Translations under genes and position numbers: made by a program | Assembly: GCF_002994745.2 (NCBI RefSeq) | Contig: NC_037090.1 | Coordinates: forward strand, 13,141,501 to 13,205,500 | Direction: 5' to 3' | Length of the DNA stretch: 64,000 nt | DNA from: Rosa chinensis | Lineage: Eukaryota; Streptophyta; Magnoliopsida; Rosales; Rosaceae | In this document: positions 31,437 to 44,430 of the stretch, piece by piece | Layout of the letters: the number at the start of each line of letters is the position of its first letter | Numbering within the stretch: position 1 is the first letter of the stretch | Notes under the pieces: generated by a model | What the model was told of the DNA's origin: nothing | Databases searched by the model: none | What the model saw: only the letters and a program-made list of their open reading frames with translations

Positions 31437-34237
31437 TCAAGGCTTGATGTCTTCATTGCATTCAGCAGATACCCTTCCTGAATTGCGACCACCCAATCTT
31501 CCAAATGAGCCCAAAGGCGACAGGCCCTTGAAGCTGCTGCTGCCTTCACTGACATTAGATTTTCTTGATTTCCTTGGTTTTGAGGGACTCATTTCCACCT
31601 CCACATCATTGTTGGCCTTGATATTGGCAACAACTAGTTGGGTGATGCTGGTCCGACAAAAGGGGCAAACAGGGACTGTAGGGCAAGATAGAGATGAGGG
31701 GTTGGGCTTCTTGTGGCAGCAGAGGGCGAGGGTGCAATGTGCACACATTTGATGACCACATGGTCCAACCTCAATTGTGCATAACTGGTCAAAGCATATG
31801 CAGCATAGATCCACATCGGTAGCCTGTTCGACATTTCACCGGTTAATAAGAAAGGTACATGCATTCCAAAAAGATTTGGCTCTAGTATATTTTACTTGAA
31901 GATGGTTGATTCTAACTGTGCAAAGCGCATAAGGTCATTACAACCGAGTGGCGAACAAATGTTTATCTACATATGCCCTTTCTGGCAAGACAAACAAATG
32001 TAATGGATTAATTCTTTTAAGACTTTTCTAGTGCACTACCAGATGACAGGTTATAAAATGGAAATGTTTGCTCATTCAAAAATTCTTTTCAGTGACATAT
32101 ACTTGCATTCCTCAAGTTATGTCAATAACTCCAAAACCAACAAGAGTATTGCCAGTAAAGGTTTTTAATTCCTTCTATGAACCAAATTATGGAAACTATG
32201 CCCTCAAGCAGCAAAAATAATACAGTAAGCAGAAAGAGAAGGCACATTCACCTCAGAGGCATTATCATCACCCTCTACATCTGAATGCAAAGGAGATGGA
32301 ATGGAGACTATCTCCTTCAAGATAGCTTTCTCCCTCTCCATGTTTGATTCCATTAAAGCCTTCTCCAACAAAGCTTTAGCCTCTGGATTAAGTTCGCTGA
32401 TAAACTTCAAAGGTGATGGCCAGACAAGAGGCTCTGCTGATGAAGGGTTCAGTATCGCGGCACATGCTCTGTGCTTGTGCTTCAGAGCAACCAGGTATGG
32501 GATTCTCCTGCAGAGATCATTTCTTGTAATGTTATACAACATATCTATAAAATCCAGTCGCCCTTATCTAAAGCAGATCTTTAATAATTGAAGGATGTTA
32601 CTTGTATGGGTTTAACGGATATAGATCTACAAGATGGGATCAAAAATCAAAATTTAAATGAGTAAACTCCATATCCTCAAAGTCATACTATGTATGGATG
32701 ACTGCATACATACATTGGCTCAGGTAACTTTCGATGTAGAAAATCAAGTGTGAAAAAGGCTTTTCCAGGAGGTTTACATCCCATATATCAAATCCAACAT
32801 CAAGTTCTTTCTAACATGCCATATAAAACAGGCAAGCAACTAGCTGACTGCACTAACGCATTAAGAAAAAAAATAAAAAATAAAAAAAATGAGCCGTTCC
32901 TAGATAGGAATGTATTGATGTATTGCCTCCTCCAAGCGCAACGATCCATTGAAAATAATCGTATTGACTTATATGGATCTCATAGTATTTCAAACATGGC
33001 AAGATCCAATAAATTAATGTAGAAGCAAATATTCAACCATCTAATTAAAGAAGGTTACCCTGATGAGTCTAATTGAAGCCGATCCGCTCCCCAAGCAAGC
33101 AACTCTCTGACGCAATCTAAAGAACCAGCACGAGCTGCTAAATGAAGTGGTGTGCTTCCAGGGTAGCTGCAGATATGGTAGATCCATCAATCTCTTGCCA
33201 AACTATCACCAATTATCCACAACATTAGTAGAAAAAAAAGCAACTCTAATCACCTGTATCCACCAGTTGAAGCACAAACAAGAGCCCCGCTATCCAAAAG
33301 AACATGCACACACTCGGCCCGTTTTTGACGGGCAGCCAAGTGCAATGGGGTTGCTCCACCTCCATCTCTAATATTCACAAATCTTGCAAATCCCCTGCCA
33401 GTGCCACAGTATGTAAATTAAACACCAACACCAATCTTCAGAAAGAGAAGGAAAAAAAGAGAGAGAGAGAAGCAAAACCAACCAAGAATTTGCAACAGTG
33501 GTGGATTGTGCGGCGGATAAAAAGGCTTGGAGGCAGTCTGAATGGCCATAATATGCAGCATAATGCAGGCAAGTTCTTCCATTTAAGGAATCGAACATCA
33601 ATATCTAATAATCGCACACATAAAACCCATGATCAGTAATTCAAGTAAAAACTACACCAAAGAAAACTACCGTAACTCACACAAAGAAAACAGAACATAC
33701 ATTTGCTCCGGCTTGGATTAGCTTTCTAACGCATGCGATATTCCCATGCATTGCAGCCAACATCAGCGGAGTCTGAACCGATCACACACCAAAAACAGTT
33801 CCAATCCATCAGATACAATATAGACTATCCAAATCCAATCAAAAACCATCCAAACAAACCAGTCTTATCATCTAAACAAGATCACACATTCACCTGCTTA
33901 TGGCGATTCACTACATCCGGACTAACAGACCGATCCAAAAGCATGGAAAGAACCTACTCACCACCAAAACCAACCACAAAAAAACAAAACTCGATCAGGT
34001 CATCAAAAAAAAGATCGAATCTTTCAACGCCAACCACCAAAACCAAACAAAACCCACCTCGATCTGACCACCAGCAGCAGCTACATGCATAGCAGAAAGC
34101 TTGCCACGGCCTTTTCTCTGGTCCAAAACACTGGGGTCAGCTTCCACCATATCCTGAACCCCCTCCAAGTCCCCATTTTCCACGGCCCCAAACAGACCAA
34201 TCTCCCGAGGCTCTCCGCAACTCAGCCCCTGACCCAT
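31437..34237 (-). CDS. XBAT31: ankyrin-repeat RING E3 ubiquitin ligase, XBAT31 type
   Basis: Eight exons on the minus strand join in phase: 34237-34058, 33953-33894, 33772-33701, 33604-33483, 33394-33254, 33166-33059, 32507-32252 and 31823-31437, giving 441 aa. The start MGQGLSCGEPREIGLFGAVE is typical of the XB3/XBAT group; the MG with a nearby Cys suggests N-terminal lipidation and membrane association. About five ankyrin repeats follow (residues ~48-235: HKQTPLMLAAMHG, GRTCLHYAAYYGH, GATPLHLAARQ, GSTPLHLAARAG). Then come the linker PLVWPSPLKFISELNPEAK and a C3HC4 RING at ~320-370 (CCICFDQLCTIEVGPCGHQM, CAHC, CPFC). All zinc-binding Cys/His are present, so the ligase should be active. XB3-type ligases act in defence, root and hormone signalling; the substrate here is unknown. 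XBAT33 or a related member is the main alternative. Confidence 0.88.
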
Positions 34238-36235
34238 TTCCCGTCTCGCCCCGGAAAGGCTGCCTCGAGTGTCCCTCACGCGCCACCCTCCAGTGGCGAT
34301 TGTTGCTGCCACTCTATTGGTGGGAGGTGATGATGCGATGGGAATTGCGCAATCCAAAAAGTAGTAGGAGTAGTACTAGTAGTAGGAATGGGCGCTGCTT
34401 CTCTCGGGGCTTGGACCCTGACCGCCGAGATTTCGGGCAGCTGACCGCGCGTCCTTGCTCGGCTTTGAGTGACAAGACTTGGGGCCGCAGCTGTCAGATA
34501 TTTGTTCCCGGAGATTTTAGATTTCATATGTCTTTATCATCCCCCTCTTAATTTTTATTTTATATATTTTGGTCGTAAAAAGTCTTTATTTCACACATGG
34601 GTTTTACAATTACAACGCGTTTACTGAATCATTCGTATTTTCTGGAATTATTTAAGCTTGGTCCAGTTGTGTATTTTTTTTTTTAATATTTTGTTTGGTC
34701 ACCTTGCGTTTTGGAGAAGCAAGTTTGGTGTATAAAAACGACTGCAATTGAACTTGGTCAATCCGTAGAAAAACTGAAAGCTCAAAGCAGCCATAGATAG
34801 GTATTAAAAATACAGAATTTTAGCAGTTACATACTTTGAGATATTGAAAAATGAGAATGTGTGAATATATTAAAAAAAGGGACTTATGATTTTTCAAATC
34901 CCCACAAAAATAAAGGAGTTGTTGTAAGTTTATAGCGATGTTTTTTAATGATTAAGATAATACATATATGCGAATTTTTCAATCACAACCGATTCAAATG
35001 AATGATTCATTTGAACACTATTGTTTTCACGATTCAAATAACTATATTATATAAGTGATATGAAAGTGTATTTGCTGTTTATGAAGGAGAGTTGAATGAT
35101 GATCAAGTTCTGTGTTTTGCTTTTGTTTTTCCCTTGGATGGACAAATGCTTTTTCTTCCTTTTGACCTCTTCGTACGTGTTGTTTCCATTCCGGTTGCCA
35201 ACTCGCTATTATACCCAGTTTCTAGGCTATTCTTTTAGGTATTTTGGTCAATTATCTACAGCTCTGAATTGATAAGCCGGCCAACAAGAAATTAACAATC
35301 AAGGAGGAAGGGAAAAGTTTTGAAATTTTTTTATCATGCGCAAATCCATGCTTTAACCAAATTGGTCCTTAATTGGAGGCTTCTGTTTTTAGCCGAAAGC
35401 TTCTGCATTTTCTGTAAGGGTAAAATAATTTTAGCCGAAAGCTTGAAAGGTACCTTAAGACTTTTAATACAACCCGAGTCATTCTTCCTGAAGAAGAAAG
35501 GAGAATGAGTTTATTGGAACTTGAGTGGTGTCATGATCCGAGGGAATTAAGATTTGATATTTACTCCATCTTCTTAATCGAAGTAGAGCTAGCTTGCCTT
35601 GTACGGCTGGCTGTGCTAATACTTGCACTCTTGTCTCTGTGTGATGAACAAATCAACAGCCTTTGTTGTATGATTTTGATCACCATACGTGTGTTGATTG
35701 ATAGAAAATTCAGAAGTTGACGATGATCGAGCCATAAACGCCATTCTTTTGCAAACCATTGTTGTTGACGTCGGTGATGTTGGAATTATTGAGCTTGACA
35801 ATGACGTTGCGATGAAAAATGTTGCCCTCATGTGCTAATAGGAGAGGTTTAAAAAAAAAAAACTACACGTGGAGTTGTATTCAATAAAGTGTGAGAGGTC
35901 TAAAATTAAATGAAGTCATGTAGAGCCACCCGCAAATTAGACATACGTATATGGTATCTGCAGTTTTAGAAGTAGTTAGCGCGTATATATTTTTCAAATA
36001 CAAAGAGTTCTTATATTAAACTTGAATACATGCAGTTACCTAAAGAGTATACATATGATGTGTGAATAGTTTGATATGTGAGGTGGTTATCCAAAATTTA
36101 CTCTAACGTTCCTTTTATACATCAGAATGATGATCATGATCGCGAGGAAACAGAAAAAGACAAACAAACCCAAAGATTAGGGGTGTTTTATCTTTCCACT
36201 TTCATTAAATTATACATATATCAAAAGTCGGGGTC
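34238..36235. other. promoter side of the E3 ligase gene and intergenic DNA
   Basis: GC-richer leader DNA runs to about 34520, then AT-rich sequence. The frames at 35505-35831 are short, lack motifs and are not annotated. Confidence 0.4.
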
Positions 36236-39200
36236 ATAATTTGGTCATTTGGCCTTAAGCCCTTCGGCCCTACTGGCCCTTTCATTAGGGCATGTCGGCC
36301 TGGCCGTTTGAGCCCTTTGGAGCCAAGCTCGGCCAGACCCTTTAAGCTCGCCTAATTAAGCCATAATAATTTTCTATTTTTTCTATTTTTTAAATATGTA
36401 TCTCTTTTTTCTATGACATACTTATTTCTTTATTTGTAATTGATTTCTTAAGCTTTATTTTATTTAGGGTAGGGCCGGCCCCAGCCAGATACTGTGGGTT
36501 ATTTTTATTTTTTTCTTCAAAGTTTCATATGTAATAGATGAATACTCGCAATCTAAAAAACATCGGCGCTATTTAGAATATGATTTGTTTTATTGTTAAT
36601 AATAGATTATCAATAAATGAGATACAATAAAAGATATTTTTTTTTCATGATTTGTAGAAATTTACAAATACAAAACATAATTGTTCTCCCTTTAAATATT
36701 TTTTTTGAAAAAAAAAAAAACTAAAAGTATGTGGCAGGATTATAATTTCAGTCAAAAACTATGGGCAAAACCATCTTTTCTGGTGAACGATGATCACAGT
36801 CGGGACTCAGGAATGACAAATTGTAAATTACGAAAGAACAAAGGGCAACACAGTATTTTTACTCCTTTATGAACAGTGCTAGGGCCTTTAGATTAGGGGT
36901 CATCATGGGCTGGGCTAGGGTCGGGCCGAGGCTTAAATGTGCTAACAGTTACCTGCCTGAAAGGCCCAAGTCGCTAGGACTGAAAGGGTTGGGTCGGGCA
37001 AGCCTTCCGAATAGGCCAAATAGGACCGAAATGGGCTGAAAATGACCTTATTTTGTTTAACAAAAAGAAATGCATTATTTTTTTCTTTCTCAAAATGTGG
37101 CTCAATGATTATATATTTAATACAATACTCATTATTTTTGTTGATCATATTTAATACACATACACACACAGACATACATACATATATATTGGAATTAACT
37201 TATAACATTTATAATGAAGATATCAATCTGTATGGCAGTCCTAAATCCTAGTCGCCCCGGTTTCGGGGTTATCCAATGGCGGCCGACTCCAGCCTTGCCC
37301 CTAAGTGGAGCCTTCCTCTCCACACTTTGTGGCTTCTCTTTAGCCCTGCAACACAGTTTGATTTCGGCGAACACCAAACCAAAGCAACCTTGTTATTAGA
37401 ATGGATCTCTCGACCATAAACCCGGACCTTCTCATGGGGATTATCGAAGGAGATCTGGCATCCGGTGTTGGGGCTTTGAAGCCTTCAGACGCCAGTTTGC
37501 AGGACAGGTTTCATTGGGTTGGCTCCGACCAAGTCGAGCGAGGCTAAAGGATGACAGGCTGGAATTGCATGGGATGTCCAGATCTGATGGGTTGTTTCAG
37601 CCATGGCAGAAGCAATTTCTCTGTGCTAGAAGCAAGGCAACGAGGGGCGGTCGACTCCGAGTTGCTGAGATGGTGGTTTCGAGGGGTTGTCGAATCTGGA
37701 TCAGTGCTGGTATTGTGGGTCAGGTGCAGTTTGATGCGGTGGCGATGGCTGCAGAAACATAGGAGGTGGTCACTGTGCAAGTTGAGGGGCTGCAAGCGGC
37801 GATAGCAGTGGTGGTTGTGGTCGTGATTGATGGAGAAATGGTGCCCAAGTACGGGGTGCACATATCAGTTGCGAAGCCCAACTTCAATTGGGTGCCCAAA
37901 TCATTTATGTGGCCCAAATCAAATCGGTTGCTTTAGGTGTCCAAAGCTGTTTTGGGGCTTGCCTGTAGTGGGGTGATTAAAACAAGTTGGTGGCCCAACT
38001 CAATTTGGAGGCCAAAATCGGTGTGGATGCTGCAGTCCAATGAGCTCTGGGTGTCTGCAGTCTTATGGACTTGGGCTCATCCACAGACCACACTAATGGG
38101 TAATAAGTCTATGAGATTTCATATTTGGGATTCAGGAGGATTAATGTCTCAACTAATTGCCATTGTTTTCTTTATGTTTTGGGATGAGTCTATGTACTAT
38201 GTTTATTTTCATAGTTTTATAGGTTCATTTTTAATAAGTGTGCACTGGTTGTCTAATGAGTGGTGCTAGCATACCACGTCCTAAACTTGCCATTGAGTTT
38301 GGCAAGGGAACGTATGTATCCGTGTCATTCTAGCTTGAGATGAATGAATTACTTGGTTAAAAAAAAAAACTTATAACATTTATAAATATTAGTTAAGATC
38401 GTTATATGCAATTAATTATGTCTCTAAATCTCTCAAACTTTATTGTTGTTTCGCAATGGAAATAAAAATTAAATAAAATAAAGCTTAAGAAATCAATTAC
38501 AAAGAAAGAGATACGTTGTATGTTATAGAAAAAAGAGAAACATATTTAAAAAGGTGTTAAAGGAAAAACACATTATGTGCCTTCGTCAAAGTGATTGACG
38601 GAGAGGGAATCAAGCAATTAGCAATTACTATCAATCAACATGGATTACGGACCAATCAGTAGTTAATGTCATCATTATAATTGTTATTTCCATTGTAATT
38701 CTCTCCATGTATAAAGGGGTTATGAAATGAAATGAGTAGACCAATTCCAACTGTCATTTTTACTTTAACAAAAGGAGAGTTCTATTCATACCTTTTAAAA
38801 TGGTATCTAGACCTTCAGCAATTTTTGGAAGTTTAAAAAACTGACCAAAATGAAAAATAAAAAAGATTTTAAAAAATCTACACATTTTCTTCTCCCTCGT
38901 TGCCCCTCCCTCATTCTCTTGCAGCCATATCTGAGGATTATTGGGGAACTTTGATTAGAATATTAAAGATTGCAAAATTGAAGAAAGAACAAAAAATATA
39001 GAGAAGAAGAATTGAGAAAAAAATGATCGGAAAACAATTACTATTGCGTATTCTTTTTGTTTCTGGTTTGGCTTAATTGCTTCACTTCATGGAGGTGACG
39101 TCAATTGTTATCTTGGTTTCTCTTTGTAGTGGTATTTTTTTTTTTTGCTTGACTAGACTGTTGCTAGCCTATTTTAGGTTTAGGGAAATTGATTTTGATA

Positions 39201-39654
39201 ATATTTCTCTTGTAGTTTTTTCCAAATGCACGATTAATTAAGAAATAGAAAGAGGTTAATAAGAGTGTCCAAGCTTACCAGGTGAATGATGTTAAGTCAT
39301 GGCTATGACCTCGGTTTTAAGTGATGGATTTTTTTTTTTTTACTAGTATATGTGTATTGGAAAAAATTTGTGTGAATACAAAAAATGGCAATATTGAAAG
39401 TTTTGTGTAAATTTTAGAAGAGGAGGTCCAAATGTCAATTTATGATGAATAGAAGCTGTCATTTGAAAAATAGAAAATTATTAGTGTTTAATTGTGCAGG
39501 CTTAAAGAGCCGAGCTTGGCTCTAAAGGGTCTAGTTTCATTTATATGGTCCATACCCTACTCTATTTGAGAAATGATCGGGCCGGCCCACCCTAATGCAA
39601 GGGCCTGATCGGGTCAGCGGACTTAGGGCCAAAGGGCCGAATGATGACACCTAG
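36236..39654. mobile_element. old DNA transposon with ~150-bp GGCC-rich inverted ends, invaded by other elements
   Basis: The left zone (36236-36390) contains CATTTGGCC, CCCTTCGGCCC, AGCCAAGCTCGGCC and TAATAATTTTCTATTTTT. The right zone (about 39490-39654) holds their complements in reverse order (AAAATAGAAAATTATTAGTG is close, GAGCCGAGCTTGGCTCTAAA, GGGCCAAAGGGCCGAATG). The right terminus ATGATGACACCTA is hAT-like. A similar GGCC-rich zone at 36894-37050 (TAGGGGTCATCATGGGCTGG) suggests nested relatives. Target duplications are not clean, so the exact limits are uncertain. No transposase is readable. A LINE copy sits inside at 37215-38368. Confidence 0.5.
37215..38368 (+). mobile_element. LINE-like retrotransposon insertion with poly(A) tail and 17-bp target duplication
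   Basis: The insert ends in an A-run at about 38359-38368. The 17-bp string ACTTATAACATTTATAA occurs both directly before (37198-37214) and directly after (38369-38385), a typical target-primed insertion. The body starts with GC-rich leader-like DNA and a frame reading MDLSTINPDLLMGIIEGDLA (from about 37402), which breaks after about 50 codons. The 3' part has no endonuclease or reverse transcriptase motif. I read it as an internally deleted LINE copy. A processed transcript of another sort mobilised by a LINE is the alternative. Confidence 0.72.
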
Positions 39655-39836
39655 ATCAATTTGTCGAAGTTGCAGTAACCACAAACAAGTAATGGACTTT
39701 GTGAGTTGTGACCACGGACCTGCTATTCAAGCAGATCCAATTAACAACAATCAAGGGAAGTAACGGACCGGGCCACATACATATTCCGGGCTCACAAAAG
39801 AAAACCCCAAGAAACTAACTGATTCAGCCCGCAATG

Positions 39837-39900
39837 CAAAACCTAAACACGACGTCGTACGGATCAAACACAGTGTATATATAAAGCGCATAGGCACTAG
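39837..39900 (+). promoter_or_regulatory. core promoter of the eL36 gene: TATA box and telo-box-like motif
   Basis: TATATAAA lies at 39877-39884, about 180 bases before the ATG. The string CTAGGGTTTTAG (from about 39898) contains the complement of the AAACCCTA telo-box common in plant ribosomal-protein promoters. GGGCC-type site II relatives occur upstream (CGGGCCACA near 39769). These motifs are known to coordinate ribosomal protein genes; their use here is inferred. Confidence 0.55.
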
Positions 39901-40059
39901 GGTTTTAGTTTCAGTTTACACTCTTGAGGAGCCGCCCCTCTGTGAAGATCTAGCAGCAGAATCAAAGGTGACCTCCGAATCTCTCACATCCATCCAACTT
40001 GGATTCCTCTGTTCCTTGTATTCAATGCGAACTCATATTGATCGATAATTTTGCAGGAA

Positions 40060-41331
40060 ATGGCTCCGGCACAGCCCAAGACTGGGCTCTTCGTCGGATT
40101 GAACAAGGGACACGTCACCACCAAGCGTGAATTGGCTCCTCGCCCTTCTGACAGAAAAGGGGTATGTGAAGTTTTGCTGCTCTTTACAGTAAAATGTTCG
40201 TATGAATCTGTGATTTGTTTACTGGGTTCTGTTTGTATGAATGGTGGGTTTTGGGTTTTGTAGAAAACGAGCAAGAGGGTCCACTTTGTGAGGAACCTGA
40301 TCAGGGAAGTTGCTGGGTTTGCTCCATATGAGAAGAGGATCACTGAGCTCTTGAAGGTCGGTAAGGACAAGCGTGCTCTTAAGGTCGCCAAGAGGAAGTT
40401 GGGTACCCACAAGAGGGCCAAGAAGAAGAGAGAGGAGATGTCCAATGTTCTTCGCAAGATGAGGTCAGAATTCTTCCACTTATATTCCTCGATGAGAATT
40501 TGTTTTTGTTTTGTTGATATTTACCGATAGTCATTTATAGGTTGTTTGTGTTTGGTTCCATAGTTGTTTGATTAGGATTGCATATTTTATTTGGATTAGC
40601 CTACGTTGTTTGTGTTAGGCCAAATATGTGAAAATGGGTTAAATGCTGAGCAATATTAATAATATTTGGATCAGGTTTATTGAGCATTAGTAGTTTAGTC
40701 ATGGCCATCCCTTTGTGAGATTTGTCTGAAAAGTAGAATGGAGAAAGAGAAAATGGCAGTGATGACTCAATAATTTCAAGCTCAACAGACCGGAATGCAG
40801 GCTTTTCTTTCTAGAGAAATTTGCGTGTCGACAACCCCGCTGAACTGAGCCATCTTTCTCTTGCTCTTATTTTTATTACCGAGAAGCTCTCATTCTTAAT
40901 GTTGAATGTAACATGGAATTCTTTTTGTATTGCTATTTTTTCTTAATATGTGTGGGAAATGGGAAGTTGCTATGAGGATACATAGCTCCCTCTTCTGATA
41001 TAAAGTTGAGGAAATTTGTTGGCAAAATCGAACCTAAAAACTTAATAGCCACCACTGAGTCAATCTTCCCTTTCCCAAGTGGCTACTCAGATATTTCCAT
41101 GTGTTGTTTACAATAGAGGTAATTCATAGGCCATGAGACCATTTTTGGAGCACCTGTTTAGAGTCATTTTTTTTTGTCATTCAATTGTTTTAGTTCTCTG
41201 TGATATGTGAGAGCAAAGAGTTTTCTTCCATTGCAACTTTGTCTCCAGTGAAACATACAATGTTAATGTGGTTTCTTTGTTTTTGGTTCATTTGCAGGTC
41301 TGGTGGTGGCGCCACCGACAAAAAGAAGTGA
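40060..41331 (+). CDS. RPL36: 60S ribosomal protein eL36
   Basis: Three coding exons, 40060-40161, 40264-40463 and 41298-41331, join in phase to 111 aa, the usual eL36 length. The sequence [60 protein letters not shown] and [19 protein letters not shown] matches the family throughout, and the tail ends in TDKKK. The protein is a basic component of the large ribosomal subunit. A non-coding leader exon seems to end at aatcaaag|gtgacc (about 39967), with an acceptor ttttgcag just before the ATG, so a short leader intron is likely. Intron 2 is 834 bp. I see no snoRNA in it that I can defend. The gene is intact. Confidence 0.96.
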
Positions 41332-41976
41332 GCTAGTCGTCAAGCTTATGGAGACTTTAATTTTGAACTGTAGTTGTCTTGCAGTGGATATTTGGTGAAG
41401 TAATGTTAGACCATTGCAAGGGGAATGTAATTTTTATTGCTGTTTTAGACCGTTTGGTTTTTTATGCAGAGGATATTTGTTCTAGTCTTATTATTCTGCT
41501 ATCAGTCACTGAATTACCCTCTTAAAAGTGTTCATTGATTTTCTGGTGGTCGATATGTTCATGGCTATGGTTGACAGCTTTATTTATGAAACTACGAGTG
41601 CATTCCAGTGAAGAGCAATGCCCGTGGTCAATTACAGAGCATCTAGATAATGAAAAATTTGTCTGCTAACTAGAGATGGTAGAGACTGGAGGAGTGGAGG
41701 TTATGCATTGGGATTGACATCATTGGAACACAAATTGGACTAGACTGCAAACAATGTATCTCCAACTTCTTAGAAACGTTGGACCTCCTAAATTTTGAAG
41801 TCTGATAGATTGAGGTTCACGAAAATGTTAGGAGGCCCAGATGGTAGAGAAAGTTCAGTTTGTAGAGAAAGATTAGACTATCTTTTAGACTCTATCGGCC
41901 CGAGTATCGAGTGAACAGTAGTCCAAGTAGTGTCGTGGCACTAATTTTTACATTCATAAAATTCCATTCACTTATT
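41332..41976. other. 3' UTR of eL36 and intergenic DNA
   Basis: The 3' UTR probably ends within about 200 bases. The rest holds nothing that I recognise. Confidence 0.45.
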
Positions 41977-43530
41977 TTCAACACATTATTAATTCAAAAG
42001 ATAAATGAACTAATTTCAATGATATTTTGTTTTGAACCTACTTTAAACTTCGGCTCGATTTGACACAAAATTACTTGCTATATCAAGTAATTATTTCTGC
42101 CGGAGTGCTAAAAGATGCTATGACATTATCGGAACCATTATTTCTAAAGCCCCACCGAACATGAATGTTTCTCATTTAGCAATTTTCATGGTTTGTTTTT
42201 ACGTTATTCTATGAAATCTCTATAATTGAGACACATTTCAAATGCCTTATATGAACCTCAAAAACCTCATCCTCAAAAAAATTGTGATTTGACTCCCATT
42301 TTGAGCCGAAACTCCTTGTTACGACACACCATTTTATTTTTTTAATTGAATTTTTATGTTGATTGATATTTATATGCGTGGGTGCAATAAGACCTTAATA
42401 TAGCACAAGCACGAGAACCATTAAAATATCACATATGGAATTAGTTTGTGGTTTATGAGGATTGAGCGCAAGAGTCACAAAGTGAAAGGCATCTTATTTA
42501 TCAATTCACATTTTTACTTTTCAGGTTTTTAATTGATTTTCAACACATAAGACATCTTCCATATGTCTTATATTACTCCACGTCATTTTTCAATGATATT
42601 TCATTTTCAACACAGGTTAAACTTTAGTCTAATTTGACTCAAATTCCTTGCTATTGCACACCCCTTTTTTTGCAAAGTTCACTTTTATAACCCGGGTTCA
42701 TTTTCATGTTATTAAGTGAAATTCTTATGATGGAGATACATTAAAAATATCTTATATGAACCTCGGAAACCTTATTTTTGGACAAAATTGTATTTGGATT
42801 CATTTCCAATTTGGCCGGATTCAAAAACTCTTTGTACATACTACATGGTGCTTTTTGGGAAAATTTAACAATGTATTGACATTTTTATGCATTGGTGTAA
42901 AATAAAATATCAATACATCATGAAAAGCATTAAAATATCAAAAAATGTGGAAGCAATTTCAATCATGAAGATTGAGCGAAAGAATATCAAAGCGAAAAAC
43001 ATCTTACTTATCAATTCACATTATTATTTTTCAAGGTATTTAATTGATTTTCAACAACAGAGACATTTAGACAAAAAAAAAAAAAAAAACAGAGTTATTT
43101 TCCACATGTCTTGTGTTACCCTTAGAGACATAAGTTTTCAATGATATTTTATTTTGAATCCAGGTTAAATTTCGGCCCTATTTGACACTTGTTCCTTACC
43201 ATCACACATTATTTTTTGGGCAAATTTCACTTTTATACATCAATCAAGTTTTTCACTTTCATATTTATTAATATTATTATTATTTTTTATCGTTATTTTT
43301 CAAGGTATTTAATTGATTTTCAATAGCAGAGACATTTTCCACATATGTTGTGTTACCCTTAGAGACGTAAATTTTCAATGATATTTTATTTTGAATCCAG
43401 ATTAAACTTCGGCGCGATTTGACTCAAGTTCCTTGCCATAACACTATTTTTTGGGCAAATTTCACTTTTATACATCAATCAAGTTTTTCACTTTCATATT
43501 TATTATTATTATTATTTATCGTGCCAAATT
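41977..43530. repeat. diverged tandem repeat, four copies, two full (~560 bp) and two shortened
   Basis: Copies start at about 42010, 42588, 43135 and 43373, each opening with TTTCAATGATATTT followed by a variant of TTGAATCCAGGTTAAACTTC and ATTTGACTCAA. Full copies continue through CTTATATGAACCTC, a TTGAGCG.AAGA block and AATTGATTTTCAACA, and close with ACATGTCTTGTGTTACCCT. Copies 3 and 4 lack the middle, and these two are the most alike, so they duplicated last. There is no coding capacity. Confidence 0.8.
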
Positions 43531-44288
43531 ATTGTCTCACGATTGGCATGCTGTAATCAAAATATAAAATTAAAAATTCCAAAACCCAGTTTGGCAAAGG
43601 TGTCTTGGTATATTTCTGAATTTGGAGTTCCTCGAGAATTTTGTATTGAGAAGGAGTCAATGAGCAACCAGTTTATCCATCTCTCCCAATAATTTCTTGG
43701 TCTTCGTACTAAAATAAGGAAGAGACTATGGTAAGAACACAAATCATAGGATTTGGTCATGATCTTACCAAATCCTTGGTTTGTCTCGGACTGGTAAGTT
43801 CAATTCACATTGGCAATGTTACTATGATGCTGATGAAGATCACATAGAAAGAGATTGCCACTAGAGAGACCAAGGAATCTGTCTGAGCCTCAATCGATCA
43901 TGAATCTAATCCAAATACATTAACAGCATTTGCCGTCTCGTCGACGTAACTGAAACATTGAAAACCCTCTAGTCGCCACCATGAATCATCTGCCTATTCT
44001 CTATGACTTTGCTCAGTACCTTTCTAAAGTGCTTACTTTGCAAGAAAACAATTGATCACCCCAACCAAATACAGGATAAATGAAACCATGACAAATCATT
44101 TCCCTCCAAAATTATTGGACCTAAAGTACTAACCATGGCCTGAAAAAGGCCCAGGACCACAACAACAAACTAGCAAAGAAAAATCTAAAGAGCAAAGAAG
44201 CAGTGTGGTAAGAATTTTATTTTTTTGTTCGAGAAAATAATCGCAATTAACTCCTTACAACTTATAAGTCGATGTAAGAAGCTCACCC
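43531..44288. other. intergenic, no gene seen
   Basis: A mixed-composition stretch (43600-44170) with short frames in both directions. It could be eroded retrotransposon sequence, but I see no motif to support that. Confidence 0.35.
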
Positions 44289-44430
44289 GGGAGTTTTCTA
44301 TTTACAACCAGATACCAAACTGGCAACCCATTATTAAACTTATAACTCGATGTAAAACAGTCGGTGAGCATACTTATAAGTTTAATAATGGATTGCCAAT
44401 TTGGTTTCTGGTTGTAAATAGAAAACTCCC
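44289..44430. repeat. near-perfect 57-bp inverted repeat with short loop
   Basis: The left arm 44289-44345 starts GGGAGTTTTCTATTTACAAC. The right arm 44374-44430 ends GTTGTAAATAGAAAACTCCC. The loop is about 28 bases. A transcript would fold into a long hairpin. No target duplication was recognised. Confidence 0.85.

Noticed and set aside
37402..37805. Frames in the LINE insert as host genes
   Set aside because: The insert has an A-tail and target duplication, and the frames break after about 50 codons.
36894..39654. A clean hAT element using TAGGGGTCATCAT and ATGATGACACCTA as ends
   Set aside because: The flanking 8-mers (CTTTAGAT and GATCAATT) do not match, so I could not support these exact limits.
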